NCBI GenBank assembly: GCA_001791425.1
Contig: MGEP01000032.1
Coordinates: 1,223 to 6,588, forward strand
Direction of reading: 5' to 3'
DNA length: 5,366 nucleotides
Source: Candidatus Uhrbacteria bacterium RIFCSPLOWO2_02_FULL_48_12
GTDB taxonomy: Bacteria > Patescibacteriota > Patescibacteriia > GWA2-46-9
How positions within the stretch are numbered: position 1 is the stretch's first letter; the number at the start of each line of letters is the position of its first letter. The position numbers were made by a program, and so were the translations under genes. Shown in pieces: positions 1-5,366 of the stretch. The notes under the pieces were generated by a model, which did not search any database, had not been told where the DNA came from, and worked only from the letters and a program-made list of their open reading frames with translations.

Positions 1-977
1 CGCAATAATGAATCAATAATTTCCAGAATCAAATCAAAACCTTTTTGCTCTGACAGCCGCGCCACCATGCCCACAAGCGGCGTGCGCGGCGATTCCTGCA
101 GGCCGTAATGACGCTGAAGATAGCGTTTATTCTCAACCTTACGATCAATATGCTCCAGATCATAATTAGCCGCAAGGCCCGGGTCGGTGGCTGGATTATA
201 GTCCTGATAATCTAAACCGTTCACGATGCCAAAAAGATGGTCTCTGCGGTTAATCAGCAAGCGATGCAAGTCTTCGCCAAAGTCTTTGGTTAATATTTCA
301 TCGGCGTATTGCTCGGAAACGGTGGTAATTATATCAGCCGCCATAATGGCGCGCTTGGCAAAGTTAAGTTTTTCCCACACTTCCACATCCCACCAATCCG
401 GCAGGGCTGAACGGCCGTTATCACGATAATCAGACGACACCTCCCACCAGTTATGGCCAAACTGGAACGACAAATTATGAATAGTAAAGACAGTGCGTGT
501 GTTGGGATATTGGCCGCGATATCCGTAATGCAGCAAATGAGGGATAAAACCAGTATGCCAGTCGTGGCAATGAATAATATCTGGTTTTAGACCCAAATGT
601 TCAATGGCGGCAAGCACGGCCACGTCAAAGACATAGAACCGCCGATTGTCTTCATGGTCGCCATAAATGCCGCGACGGCGGCCAAAATAATCATCATCAC
701 CTATTAAATAAACTGGCAAATTTGACTGCAGCCAGCCGCGCCAAATTTTCGCCGTCAGCGATTCACCGTTCGGCAACGGCACTTCAAAATTAGAAACCAC
801 CTCTTCTAAATTATGCGCCGAATAATCAAGTTTGGCGTAATAAGGAGTAAAGATGGTGATATCATGCCCTAAATCACATAAAGCGCGCGGCAAGGATCTA
901 GCTACGTCGCCCAACCCGCCGGTTTTAGTAAAAGGAGACACCTCACTTGAGACATGCACGACAGACAAACGCTTCAT
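1..977 (-). CDS. glgA: Glycogen/starch synthase, GT5 family (3' end cut by window edge)
   Basis: This is a retaining glucosyltransferase that moves glucose from ADP- or UDP-glucose to the non-reducing end of an alpha-1,4-glucan, a cytoplasmic step of glycogen storage. About 325 residues are visible; GT5 synthases are usually near 480, so most of the C-terminal Rossmann domain lies beyond position 1. Visible GT5 hallmarks: the nucleotide-sugar loop KTGGLGDV (residues 18-25), HCHDWHTG (137-143), TIHN (165-168), TTVSEQYADEI (218-228), GIVNGLDY (250-257) and RLSEQKGFDLI (307-317), with the Arg and Lys that contact donor phosphates in known glycogen synthases. The start ATG at 977 puts the 'VVHVSSEVSPF' opening strand at the very N-terminus as in relatives; an in-frame TAG lies at 1002-1004. 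No Shine-Dalgarno is visible before it. It follows the DoxX gene by 85 bases, so it may be co-transcribed. The family call is firm; sugar-nucleotide preference cannot be read here. Confidence 0.95.
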   Translation of the reverse strand, partial: MKRLSVVHVSSEVSPFTKTGGLGDVARSLPRALCDLGHDITIFTPYYAKLDYSAHNLEEVVSNFEVPLPNGESLTAKIWRGWLQSNLPVYLIGDDDYFGRRRGIYGDHEDNRRFYVFDVAVLAAIEHLGLKPDIIHCHDWHTGFIPHLLHYGYRGQYPNTRTVFTIHNLSFQFGHNWWEVSSDYRDNGRSALPDWWDVEVWEKLNFAKRAIMAADIITTVSEQYADEILTKDFGEDLHRLLINRRDHLFGIVNGLDYQDYNPATDPGLAANYDLEHIDRKVENKRYLQRHYGLQESPRTPLVGMVARLSEQKGFDLILEIIDSLL

Positions 978-1062
978 ACGAGAGTGCCATGTCCAAGACA
1001 ACTATGATTAAGTAATTTAACCAACTAAATCCCTTTTACTCGCGCCATTTATAGTCACAAAA

Positions 1063-1539
1063 TTATCCAAGCCATTGACGCAGTTTTGGATACCGAGAAC
1101 AAATGGGCAAACTAGCGCACCACTCCTCAAGGCCCCACACATGGCCACTCCTAAAACTGCCAAGCACGAGCAGGGCGGCAATATAAATGATATGCTCATC
1201 CACAATAAAGGCGTGGGCGTTGGGATAAGGAAAACTTAACGCCGGCAAATAATAGAGAAACATTAAGACCGCGCCTAGTGTGGTACTCAAACGAAGAAAC
1301 AGCCCAAGAATCAAGGATAAACCGAGAAGCGTCAAGCCCCACTCGTTTACGAAATTAGTAACGGGCAGCATCCCCGGGCCAGCCAGCCACTGATAAAACG
1401 CACTGAAAGTTTTGGCGCTTCTTAAGTAACCGGCCGCTGACCACTCCTGGTCAATTATTTTTGTTACGCCGGCATAAAGATACATCCAGCCTAAAACAAC
1501 GCGTAAAAGAAACAAAGAAATTTTTTGCGCTTGAGTCAT
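1063..1539 (-). CDS. DoxX/DoxD-family four-helix membrane protein
   Basis: A 158-residue integral membrane protein of the DoxX/DoxD type. Four hydrophobic segments are visible at about residues 8-28, 65-82, 86-104 and 112-130. Family-like features are the opening 'LLRVVLGWMYLYAGVTKI' (Arg, Gly, Ala-Gly and Lys pattern), 'GLSLILGLFLRL' in the second helix, 'DEHIIYIAALLVL' in the fourth and the trailing 'VWGLEEW'. DoxD is a subunit of archaeal thiosulfate:quinone oxidoreductase, and mycobacterial DoxX joins a thiol-oxidative-stress membrane complex; the substrate here is unknown. An oddity is a Cys pair, C141 and C147, in the short tail after the last helix, the only cysteines in the protein. 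The ATG at 1539 is one base after the stop of the preceding gene, and an AAGGAG lies upstream at long spacing. The stop is at 1063. Family confidence is good; specific function is not known. Confidence 0.85.
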   Translation of the reverse strand: MTQAQKISLFLLRVVLGWMYLYAGVTKIIDQEWSAAGYLRSAKTFSAFYQWLAGPGMLPVTNFVNEWGLTLLGLSLILGLFLRLSTTLGAVLMFLYYLPALSFPYPNAHAFIVDEHIIYIAALLVLGSFRSGHVWGLEEWCASLPICSRYPKLRQWLG

Positions 1540-1540
1540 A

Positions 1541-1924
1541 TTATTGCAGCCACTCCTTCACCGATTTGGGCCAGCCAATTAACACCAATAAGGCCAGAGG
1601 AGCTCCCCAATTTGCCCATCGCTCAATAAAATCCCACATTGGCTCGCCAACTAAGGGACGGACTAAGGCGGTCCAAAAACCCCAGAAAGTCGCCCAAAGC
1701 AAAGCTAAACGAATAGGTTTTAATAAAACAATCAAGGCCACCGCTAAATCGGCAAACCCCACCAGCATTAGCAGTTGTCCGGCTGTGACCAAATCGACGC
1801 TTGTCAATTGGCTAATCCACTTGACCCATTGGACCTTTCCTTGCAAAGCAAAAGCGCCGTGCCCCAAAAATTCTCCGGCCACCGCGATTCTCAAAATCCA
1901 CTCTATTGTCTTTGTATTATTCAT
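1541..1924 (-). CDS. Small DoxX-like membrane protein
   Basis: A 127-residue, four-helix membrane protein with hydrophobic segments at about 8-26, 44-68, 70-90 and 105-119. The N-terminal 'LRIAVAGEFLGHGAFAL' fits the DoxX-like first-helix pattern of Arg, small residues and Gly-His-Gly. The middle, 'GFADLAVALIVLLKP', resembles the family's second helix, and the Trp-rich 'WGFWTALVRPL' and 'WANWGAPLALL' segments resemble a small uncharacterised DoxX-like subgroup. It contains no cysteine, so it is not itself a dithiol carrier. It lies 86 bases after the CcdA-like gene and ends one base before the next DoxX gene, so the two DoxX-like products are probably made together and may pair in the membrane (inference). 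The start ATG at 1924 has no visible Shine-Dalgarno; an out-of-frame ATG sits just upstream. The fold call is reasonable; the biochemical role is unknown. Confidence 0.75.
   Translation of the reverse strand: MNNTKTIEWILRIAVAGEFLGHGAFALQGKVQWVKWISQLTSVDLVTAGQLLMLVGFADLAVALIVLLKPIRLALLWATFWGFWTALVRPLVGEPMWDFIERWANWGAPLALLVLIGWPKSVKEWLQ
1553..1558 (-). promoter_or_regulatory. Shine-Dalgarno AAGGAG for the downstream DoxX gene, inside the upstream gene
   Basis: Read on the minus strand this is AAGGAG, a perfect match to the anti-Shine-Dalgarno core, ending 13 bases before the ATG at 1539. The spacing is longer than the usual 5-9, but it is the only clear ribosome-binding site in front of any start in the window. 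It lies in the last codons of the upstream DoxX-like gene, which fits translational coupling across the one-base gap. Confidence 0.5.
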
Positions 1925-2010
1925 AAATCATTTAATTAGTACGGTTAACCAAAAATATAAACCTTTGAATTTGAAGCTAGGGGGTGCCGACCCAAAAATT
2001 CTTTGGCCGC

Positions 2011-2727
2011 TTAAAATATTGGATTAAGAGAATAAATCATGTATAAGCCCAAGACGAGCATAAAAAGACCAATGCCCAAACGCATGAGGCCCCGATGCTC
2101 TTGGCGCCATTCTTCCAGCCGCTCTGAAGAAGTGCCAAAATAAGCTATGCCAATGATGATAAGTAGAGGCAGAATGAAAATTAAGTTATAAACAAGAAGT
2201 AAGGGTACGGCTGTGGCAAAATCGCCCTTAGAGAGAAGCCCTAAAATGGCAAGATAGGGCGCGCCAGTGCAGGGCAACTCAACCAGCACCACAAAAATAC
2301 CAAGCCCGACAATTGTTAAAAGGAGAAGCGCTGGGTGTCGTCCCTCCATCTTTTCAATTTTACTTGTGTAATATTTTATTCTCTCGGCTCCGCCCGGAAC
2401 AATTTGTAAAGTAAATCCCCGGCCATACCAAAAATAATCTTTGATTTCCAAAAGGCCCGCCATTATGGCAATCAAGGCCGCTGCCCAATAAAAAGTAGTG
2501 GCGAGGCCGGTATTAAGAGCCAGTTTCAAAATGCCAAAACCTAAAAGCAAATAAGTTATATAAACAACGGCGCTATAGAGCAGACCCCCTAAAAGCATTT
2601 TGTGCGGGCTCTTGAACAAATTAAACATAAAGGTCACCAAAAAAATCAAAACGCCAAAAACGCACGGATTAATGCTGTCAATTAAGGCGGCTCCAAGAAC
2701 AATGCCGATGGTAAGCTGATCGCTCAT
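2011..2727 (-). CDS. CcdA/DsbD-type transmembrane thiol-disulfide electron transporter
   Basis: A 238-residue membrane protein of the CcdA/DsbD transmembrane-domain family, which carries electrons from cytoplasmic thioredoxin across the membrane to outer-face thioredoxin-like proteins by thiol-disulfide exchange. The two signature cysteines are present: C22 in 'INPCVFG' of the first helix and C153 in 'ELPCTGAPY' of the fourth. They are the only cysteines, and each is followed by the small or Pro residues typical of the family. Six hydrophobic segments are visible at about 8-34, 46-69, 78-95, 133-164, 170-196 and 213-232. A cytoplasm-like charged loop (about 96-130) joins the two halves of the internal duplication. 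There is no fused thioredoxin domain, so a separate partner is needed; the gene 43 bases upstream encodes a membrane-anchored thioredoxin domain, an obvious candidate. No Shine-Dalgarno is visible before the ATG at 2727. The family call is firm; the partner is inferred. Confidence 0.9.
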   Translation of the reverse strand: MSDQLTIGIVLGAALIDSINPCVFGVLIFLVTFMFNLFKSPHKMLLGGLLYSAVVYITYLLLGFGILKLALNTGLATTFYWAAALIAIMAGLLEIKDYFWYGRGFTLQIVPGGAERIKYYTSKIEKMEGRHPALLLLTIVGLGIFVVLVELPCTGAPYLAILGLLSKGDFATAVPLLLVYNLIFILPLLIIIGIAYFGTSSERLEEWRQEHRGLMRLGIGLFMLVLGLYMIYSLNPIF

Positions 2728-2770
2728 AAAAACATAGTTACTTTAATAATTATTTTACCTAGTTAACAGT

Positions 2771-3577
2771 TCATTCTTTAAAACCAGCCATTTCCGTAAG
2801 CGCTTCTATGGTTTGCAGTCCCTCCACTCGCCTCACCTCAGCGCCGTCACGCTCTAAAATCCACGTTGGCGTTTTGGTGATATTATTTTTAAGACACAAT
2901 TCCGGATTGCCGTTTGGACCATCCGGATGGCACTCCACGGAATTTAATTTATTATATGCTTCGCCCAAAAGTTTTTCCTGCCGCCGGCAGTTTGAGCAAG
3001 TATAAGATTTGTAATAAACCCAGCCGGCCTTGTTTATTTGCTCTACCAGATCAGAATAATCTTTCTTTACTACCGTGCCGGTTTGAGCAAAAAATAATAC
3101 ACCCGACACAACCAGGCCGGCAATGACAACAGGAATCACTAGCCGACCAATATCTTTAGTAGAGTTTCTAACAGCCATAAACAAAATAACCAGAATCGCA
3201 AGCATTAAGGCCTTAGACGTTTCACAAAGTATGCAAAATGATTTGATAAATAAAATTTCCGTCAGCGTTAAATACAGCGACGGAATAAGCACAAAAACAG
3301 TGAGGAAAAACAGCGATTGAAAAATTGGCAAACTTCTTTTGACCAAACTAATGACTAAAACCGCGGCAAAATATAGAAGACCTAAAACTGAAACAGGAAT
3401 GCCAAATACCTCCGAATAGATGCTGGTGGTTACCACGTCGCAGGAAACTTCGGCTGACAAATCGCAAAACGATTTAACGTTGGCATAATGAATATAAGTC
3501 AAATAGGTCATGATAGCCAAACCCGCCACGGCGATTATGGCTATTAAATACCGATACGAATTTTTTATTGATTCCAT
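2771..3577 (-). CDS. VKOR-thioredoxin fusion protein (disulfide-forming membrane oxidoreductase)
   Basis: A 268-residue fusion of a vitamin K epoxide reductase (VKOR) membrane domain and a thioredoxin-like domain, the arrangement of bacterial VKOR homologues and plant LTO1. Such enzymes oxidise cysteines outside the membrane and normally pass electrons to a quinone. There are exactly eight cysteines, all in expected places: loop pair C38 and C46, active-site CILC (115-118), thioredoxin CSNC (194-197), and an extra pair C216 and C228. The conserved 'FGIPVSVLG' with Ser63 and the thioredoxin cis-Pro loop 'KTPTW' (235-239) are visible. Predicted helices are about 8-29, 63-79, 86-107, 113-136 and 145-165. 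Basic residues K80, R81, R137, K141 and R145 fall on the inside, so every Cys pair faces outward. It heads the membrane-gene run, 43 bases before the CcdA-like gene. The ATG at 3577 has no clear Shine-Dalgarno. The family call is firm; the electron acceptor is unknown. Confidence 0.93.
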   Translation of the reverse strand: MESIKNSYRYLIAIIAVAGLAIMTYLTYIHYANVKSFCDLSAEVSCDVVTTSIYSEVFGIPVSVLGLLYFAAVLVISLVKRSLPIFQSLFFLTVFVLIPSLYLTLTEILFIKSFCILCETSKALMLAILVILFMAVRNSTKDIGRLVIPVVIAGLVVSGVLFFAQTGTVVKKDYSDLVEQINKAGWVYYKSYTCSNCRRQEKLLGEAYNKLNSVECHPDGPNGNPELCLKNNITKTPTWILERDGAEVRRVEGLQTIEALTEMAGFKE

Positions 3578-3610
3578 AAGGTTTTCTTAATGATGGTCTA
3601 AAATCCTAGC

Positions 3611-3635
3611 AAAAAAGATGTTTTTGGCATCTTTT
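3611..3635 (-). terminator. Terminator-like hairpin with T6 run, 34 bases before the VKOR gene
   Basis: On the minus strand the arms AAAAGATG and CATCTTTT (3635-3628 and 3620-3613) form 8 base pairs around the loop CCAAAAA, and the second arm runs straight into a six-T run at 3616-3611. The geometry is that of an intrinsic terminator, but the stem has only two G-C pairs and would be weak. It could stop read-through from the surface-protein gene or act as a leader attenuator for the VKOR operon. Confidence 0.45.
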
Positions 3636-3660
3636 GGCTTAAACGGCGTACGAGATGTCA

Positions 3661-3708
3661 CTTGATTCAGGAATGAACCTCCGCGCGGCAAGACCGCGCG
3701 GTATCAAG
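3661..3708. repeat. REP-like nested palindrome, copy 1
   Basis: An inner hairpin, CCGCGCGG (3681-3688), loop CAAGA (3689-3693), CCGCGCGG (3694-3701), sits inside an outer inverted repeat, CTTGAT (3661-3666) with ATCAAG (3703-3708). Each inner arm is itself palindromic. Copy 2, ten bases further on, repeats the whole plan with the same loop and outer arms. This is the architecture of short repetitive extragenic palindromes, though no transposase is in the window and genome-wide recurrence cannot be judged here. Confidence 0.6.
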
Positions 3709-3717
3709 GAGGGTTGC

Positions 3718-3771
3718 CTTGAGATTGCTTCATATGGTAACCCTGCGGCAAGACCACAGGGAATAATCAAG
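3718..3771. repeat. REP-like nested palindrome, copy 2
   Basis: The inner hairpin is CCCTGCGG (3741-3748), loop CAAGA (3749-3753), CCACAGGG (3754-3761), inside the outer repeat CTTGA (3718-3722) with TCAAG (3767-3771). The stem sequence differs from copy 1 but pairing is kept except at one position. That position is C/A on the plus strand and a G-U wobble on the minus strand, so the minus-strand RNA folds better. Conserved loop, conserved outer arms and changed but still paired stems suggest selection on structure, or a repeat family with variable stems. Confidence 0.55.
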
Positions 3772-3775
3772 TTTA

Positions 3776-3803
3776 AGTATACTACAATTTATCTATTTCA
3801 CAA
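3776..3803 (-). promoter_or_regulatory. Candidate sigma70-type promoter for the VKOR operon
   Basis: On the minus strand TTGTGA (3803-3798, 4 of 6 to TTGACA) is followed after 16 bases by TATACT (3781-3776, 5 of 6 to TATAAT). It points at the VKOR gene and would give a leader of about 190 bases that includes both palindromes and the T6 hairpin. It lies immediately past the presumed terminator of the upstream gene. AT-rich sequence yields such matches by chance, so this is tentative. Confidence 0.35.
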
Positions 3804-3840
3804 AGCCGCAACCAGGCACAAAGGATGCTTGGTTGCGGCT
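3804..3840 (-). terminator. Strong hairpin 21 bases after the surface-protein stop, probable terminator
   Basis: The arms AGCCGCAACCAGGC (3804-3817) and GCTTGGTTGCGGCT (3827-3840) are complementary over 14 bases with a single imperfect position and a nine-base loop. Position just beyond the stop at 3862 and the GC-rich stem support a terminator on the minus strand. The following tract on that strand is only TTGTG after the stem's final T, so the U-run is poor. The imperfect pair is G-U on the plus strand but A-C on the minus strand. Confidence 0.55.
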
Positions 3841-3861
3841 GATTTGCAGCAAACTCACTTA

Positions 3862-5366
3862 TTACCGTGTGGCGCCAGAATAGGCAATGGCCCTGACTGC
3901 GTCCCAATCCGCGGCCGAAGATGGTCCTTTCTTGAATATTCCTTTGTAGATATTTATGGCGGCTTTTTCAGAGTTCATATTGCGTGCGCTTGGACGGAGT
4001 CCATAGGCCATGACTGTCACGGCGGCGTCGTCAAATGGATTGGCTCTATCTGCGTTTCTCAGATATATCTTCTTGAAGGCGGCGGACACTGTTTTCTCTC
4101 TCGCCGCGCTCAAGGTTGAGGGCCAGCGGCCATTGGCAATCTTTACAACATCCTGCCAGTCAGCTTCTGATTCCGGCACTTTTCCATAAGCCGTGCGGAA
4201 ACTGTTCACTACTCCGCCGCGCTCGCCCGCGCCAAGGACCTGCGTTGTGCTTGTGCCATATGTCACGAAGTTCACCACTCGGGCTTTTGTCGCGGCTGGC
4301 GTATTGGCCAACACAATGCGAGCGACAATAGTTGACTGATAACGCTGTTCCAAACCAAGGTCGCGGGACTTACCAACAGCTTGGGCGACTGTCTCGGCGT
4401 TGGCCGTAGCGATCTTCGTAGACTCGCTAATAATTTGAGTGATGGGTGAGGCCTCAACGGTTGCCGCTGGCTCTGTTGAGGCAACTGGTGTTTTTGGCGC
4501 GGCCTCTGTAGTGGTTGGCTGTTCAGTAGTGGTGGTTGGCGTTTGTGTTGTTGGCGCTGGAGTGTAAGTACCGCCGCCCGAAGACGCGCCGCCCGTGGAT
4601 GCTGATGTGGCCATACTTACTTCGCTTGAAGGCAATGATTCGCCCACGGCATTCAAAGCCGTAATTTTATAGTAATAAGTGGTGCCGGCTGTTAGACTGC
4701 TATCGGCGTATGTTACGGTTGAACCCGAGGACACTGTCGGTTCACTGCCAAGGCGGGCAAATGTTCCACCCGAAGTAGCACTGCGGTAAATATCGTATCC
4801 TGTCGCTCCGCTCACCTGGGTCCAGCCCATAGTTATGGAAGTGGTAGTGCCGCTGGTTCTGGCTAACCCCGAAGGCGCGGATGTGGGCGCGCCGTCAACC
4901 GAAACAACCGGCGCGTAGAGAGAGAAGTGGTCAGTGGCGGCCGAAATTGTGGCTGTCGCAACATTGGTGCTGAATTCAGAAGCCGTATCAATGGTCGTCA
5001 TATCAATAATAATATTACCGCTTGAATCTTTGTAAGTAATCGTTGTTGGCTTAGTCACCCAGTTGGAAGTTGTTTCGTCCCAGTAAGCCATCTTCAAGGT
5101 GTCTGCTTCAGCTTGGGTGTTGATTGAAGTATCACTGCCAGAGGCCGTAGCCGCCAATTCCGCGAGACTGTAAGTCATTTCCACGGTAATGGAATCATTA
5201 AGAGTGGTGATGGGATTACCGCTTGAATCAGTGGCTTTGATTTCTTTAGCCATGTTGACATAAGTACTTGTGGAGCTGTCAAAGCTCTTTAAGGGCTTGG
5301 CTGAGCTGGTTTCGCGAACATTGTTGGTTTCCTTGGCTTGTACATTGCCGGCTGAAGTGGAGGTAC
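3862..5366 (-). CDS. Modular secreted/surface protein: beta-sandwich, Fn3, Thr/Pro linker, helical repeats (5' end beyond window)
   Basis: The frame stays open to the right edge, 37 codons above the Met at 5253, and the sequence there is low-complexity Ser/Thr-rich, so this is the C-terminal part of a longer protein and the Met is probably not its start. Counting that Met as 1: residues 1-120 form a beta-rich segment with 'LKMAYWDETTSNW' and 'DHFSLYAPV'; 125-217 is a fibronectin type III domain ('GYDIYRS', 'TYYYKITALNAVGES'); 218-276 is a Gly/Thr/Pro linker; and 302-463 is four helical repeats ending in 'AIAYSGATR'. No cysteine occurs in the visible part. The make-up fits an extracellular adhesin or cell-envelope protein with a C-terminal anchoring or binding module. 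I recall similar tails in Patescibacteria, where they have no assigned function that I know. A hairpin terminator follows the stop at 3862. No catalytic motif is seen. Confidence 0.85.
   Translation of the reverse strand, partial: TSTSAGNVQAKETNNVRETSSAKPLKSFDSSTSTYVNMAKEIKATDSSGNPITTLNDSITVEMTYSLAELAATASGSDTSINTQAEADTLKMAYWDETTSNWVTKPTTITYKDSSGNIIIDMTTIDTASEFSTNVATATISAATDHFSLYAPVVSVDGAPTSAPSGLARTSGTTTSITMGWTQVSGATGYDIYRSATSGGTFARLGSEPTVSSGSTVTYADSSLTAGTTYYYKITALNAVGESLPSSEVSMATSASTGGASSGGGTYTPAPTTQTPTTTTEQPTTTEAAPKTPVASTEPAATVEASPITQIISESTKIATANAETVAQAVGKSRDLGLEQRYQSTIVARIVLANTPAATKARVVNFVTYGTSTTQVLGAGERGGVVNSFRTAYGKVPESEADWQDVVKIANGRWPSTLSAAREKTVSAAFKKIYLRNADRANPFDDAAVTVMAYGLRPSARNMNSEKAAINIYKGIFKKGPSSAADWDAVRAIAYSGATR
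3865..4350 (-). repeat. Four tandem ~42-residue helical repeats at the C-terminus of the surface protein
   Basis: Repeats begin at E302, E344, E386 and E429 (Met at 5253 as residue 1), spacing 42, 42 and 43. Each reads as helix, a Pro turn 15-20 residues in (P319, P360, P406, P444), then a helix ending in a Tyr/Asn-Gly/Ser pair about 30 residues in (Y332-G333, N374-G375, Y417-G418, Y458-S459). The second and fourth also share 'ADW' (364-366 and 448-450). The DNA copies are too diverged to be a recent duplication. Confidence 0.6.

Noticed and set aside
226..429. 67-codon open frame on the plus strand
   Set aside because: It is antisense to the conserved NGLD and TTVSEQYADEI regions of the glycogen synthase; only the minus-strand reading has family motifs.
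1979..1994. GGGTGCCGACCC mini-hairpin between the CcdA and DoxX-like genes, considered as a terminator
   Set aside because: The stem is only four base pairs and no T-run follows it on the minus strand; the 86-base gap otherwise shows only AT-rich sequence with no convincing promoter.
1461..2027. 188-codon open frame on the plus strand
   Set aside because: It lies antisense across the two DoxX-like genes, has a Lys/Thr/Pro-rich composition with no recognisable domain, and the minus-strand frames there encode coherent membrane proteins.
3655..4119. 154-codon open frame on the plus strand
   Set aside because: It runs through both palindromes and the terminator hairpin and then antisense to the surface-protein repeats; no family resemblance, so a chance frame.
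4272..4484. 70-codon minus-strand frame, Arg/Pro/Leu-rich
   Set aside because: It is a shifted reading of the Thr/Pro linker and first helical repeat of the surface protein; low complexity and no independent support.
5014..5229. 15-base direct repeat attaccgcttgaatc at 5014-5028 and 5215-5229
   Set aside because: Both copies encode the same Asp-Ser-Ser-Gly-Asn turn in the same frame of the surface protein, so it is most simply a repeated protein motif and not a DNA element.
1..5366. CRISPR arrays, tRNA/rRNA genes, insertion sequences
   Set aside because: No regularly spaced direct repeats, no tRNA-like cloverleaf and no transposase-like protein were seen on either strand.

Overview
The window looks like a piece of a Patescibacteria (candidate phyla radiation, probably Parcubacteria-like) genome. 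Main reasons: a modular secreted protein with a Thr/Pro-rich linker and a C-terminal helical-repeat tail ending in 'AYGLRP...RAIAYSGATR', which I remember from proteins of that group, together with small compact genes and short intergenic gaps. This assignment is from memory and inference, not from a search. All stops fit the standard bacterial code. Every supported gene lies on the minus strand, so transcription runs from high to low coordinates.

Layout, in transcription order. (1) 5366-3862: the 3' part of a large surface or secreted protein, running off the right edge, with a beta-sandwich segment, a fibronectin type III domain, a Thr/Pro-rich linker and four roughly 42-residue helical repeats. 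(2) 3861-3578: a 284-base intergenic region packed with secondary structure. It has a 14-base-arm hairpin behind the surface gene, a candidate promoter, two related nested palindromes with the shared loop CAAGA (REP-like), and a terminator-like hairpin with a T6 run just before the next gene. (3) 3577-1063: a run of four membrane-protein genes, made up of a VKOR-thioredoxin fusion, a CcdA/DsbD-type thiol electron transporter, and two adjacent DoxX-like proteins one base apart. (4) 977-1: the N-terminal two thirds of a GT5 glycogen/starch synthase, running off the left edge.

The most coherent functional unit is 3577-1063. An oxidising VKOR with its own thioredoxin domain sits directly upstream of a CcdA-type reductant carrier and two DoxX-type proteins, a family linked elsewhere to thiosulfate/thiol and quinone redox chemistry. 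I infer a membrane thiol-disulfide exchange module that could mature disulfides in secreted proteins. How it disposes of electrons is the open question if the host lacks quinones. The glycogen synthase follows after 85 bases in the same direction but has no evident functional link.
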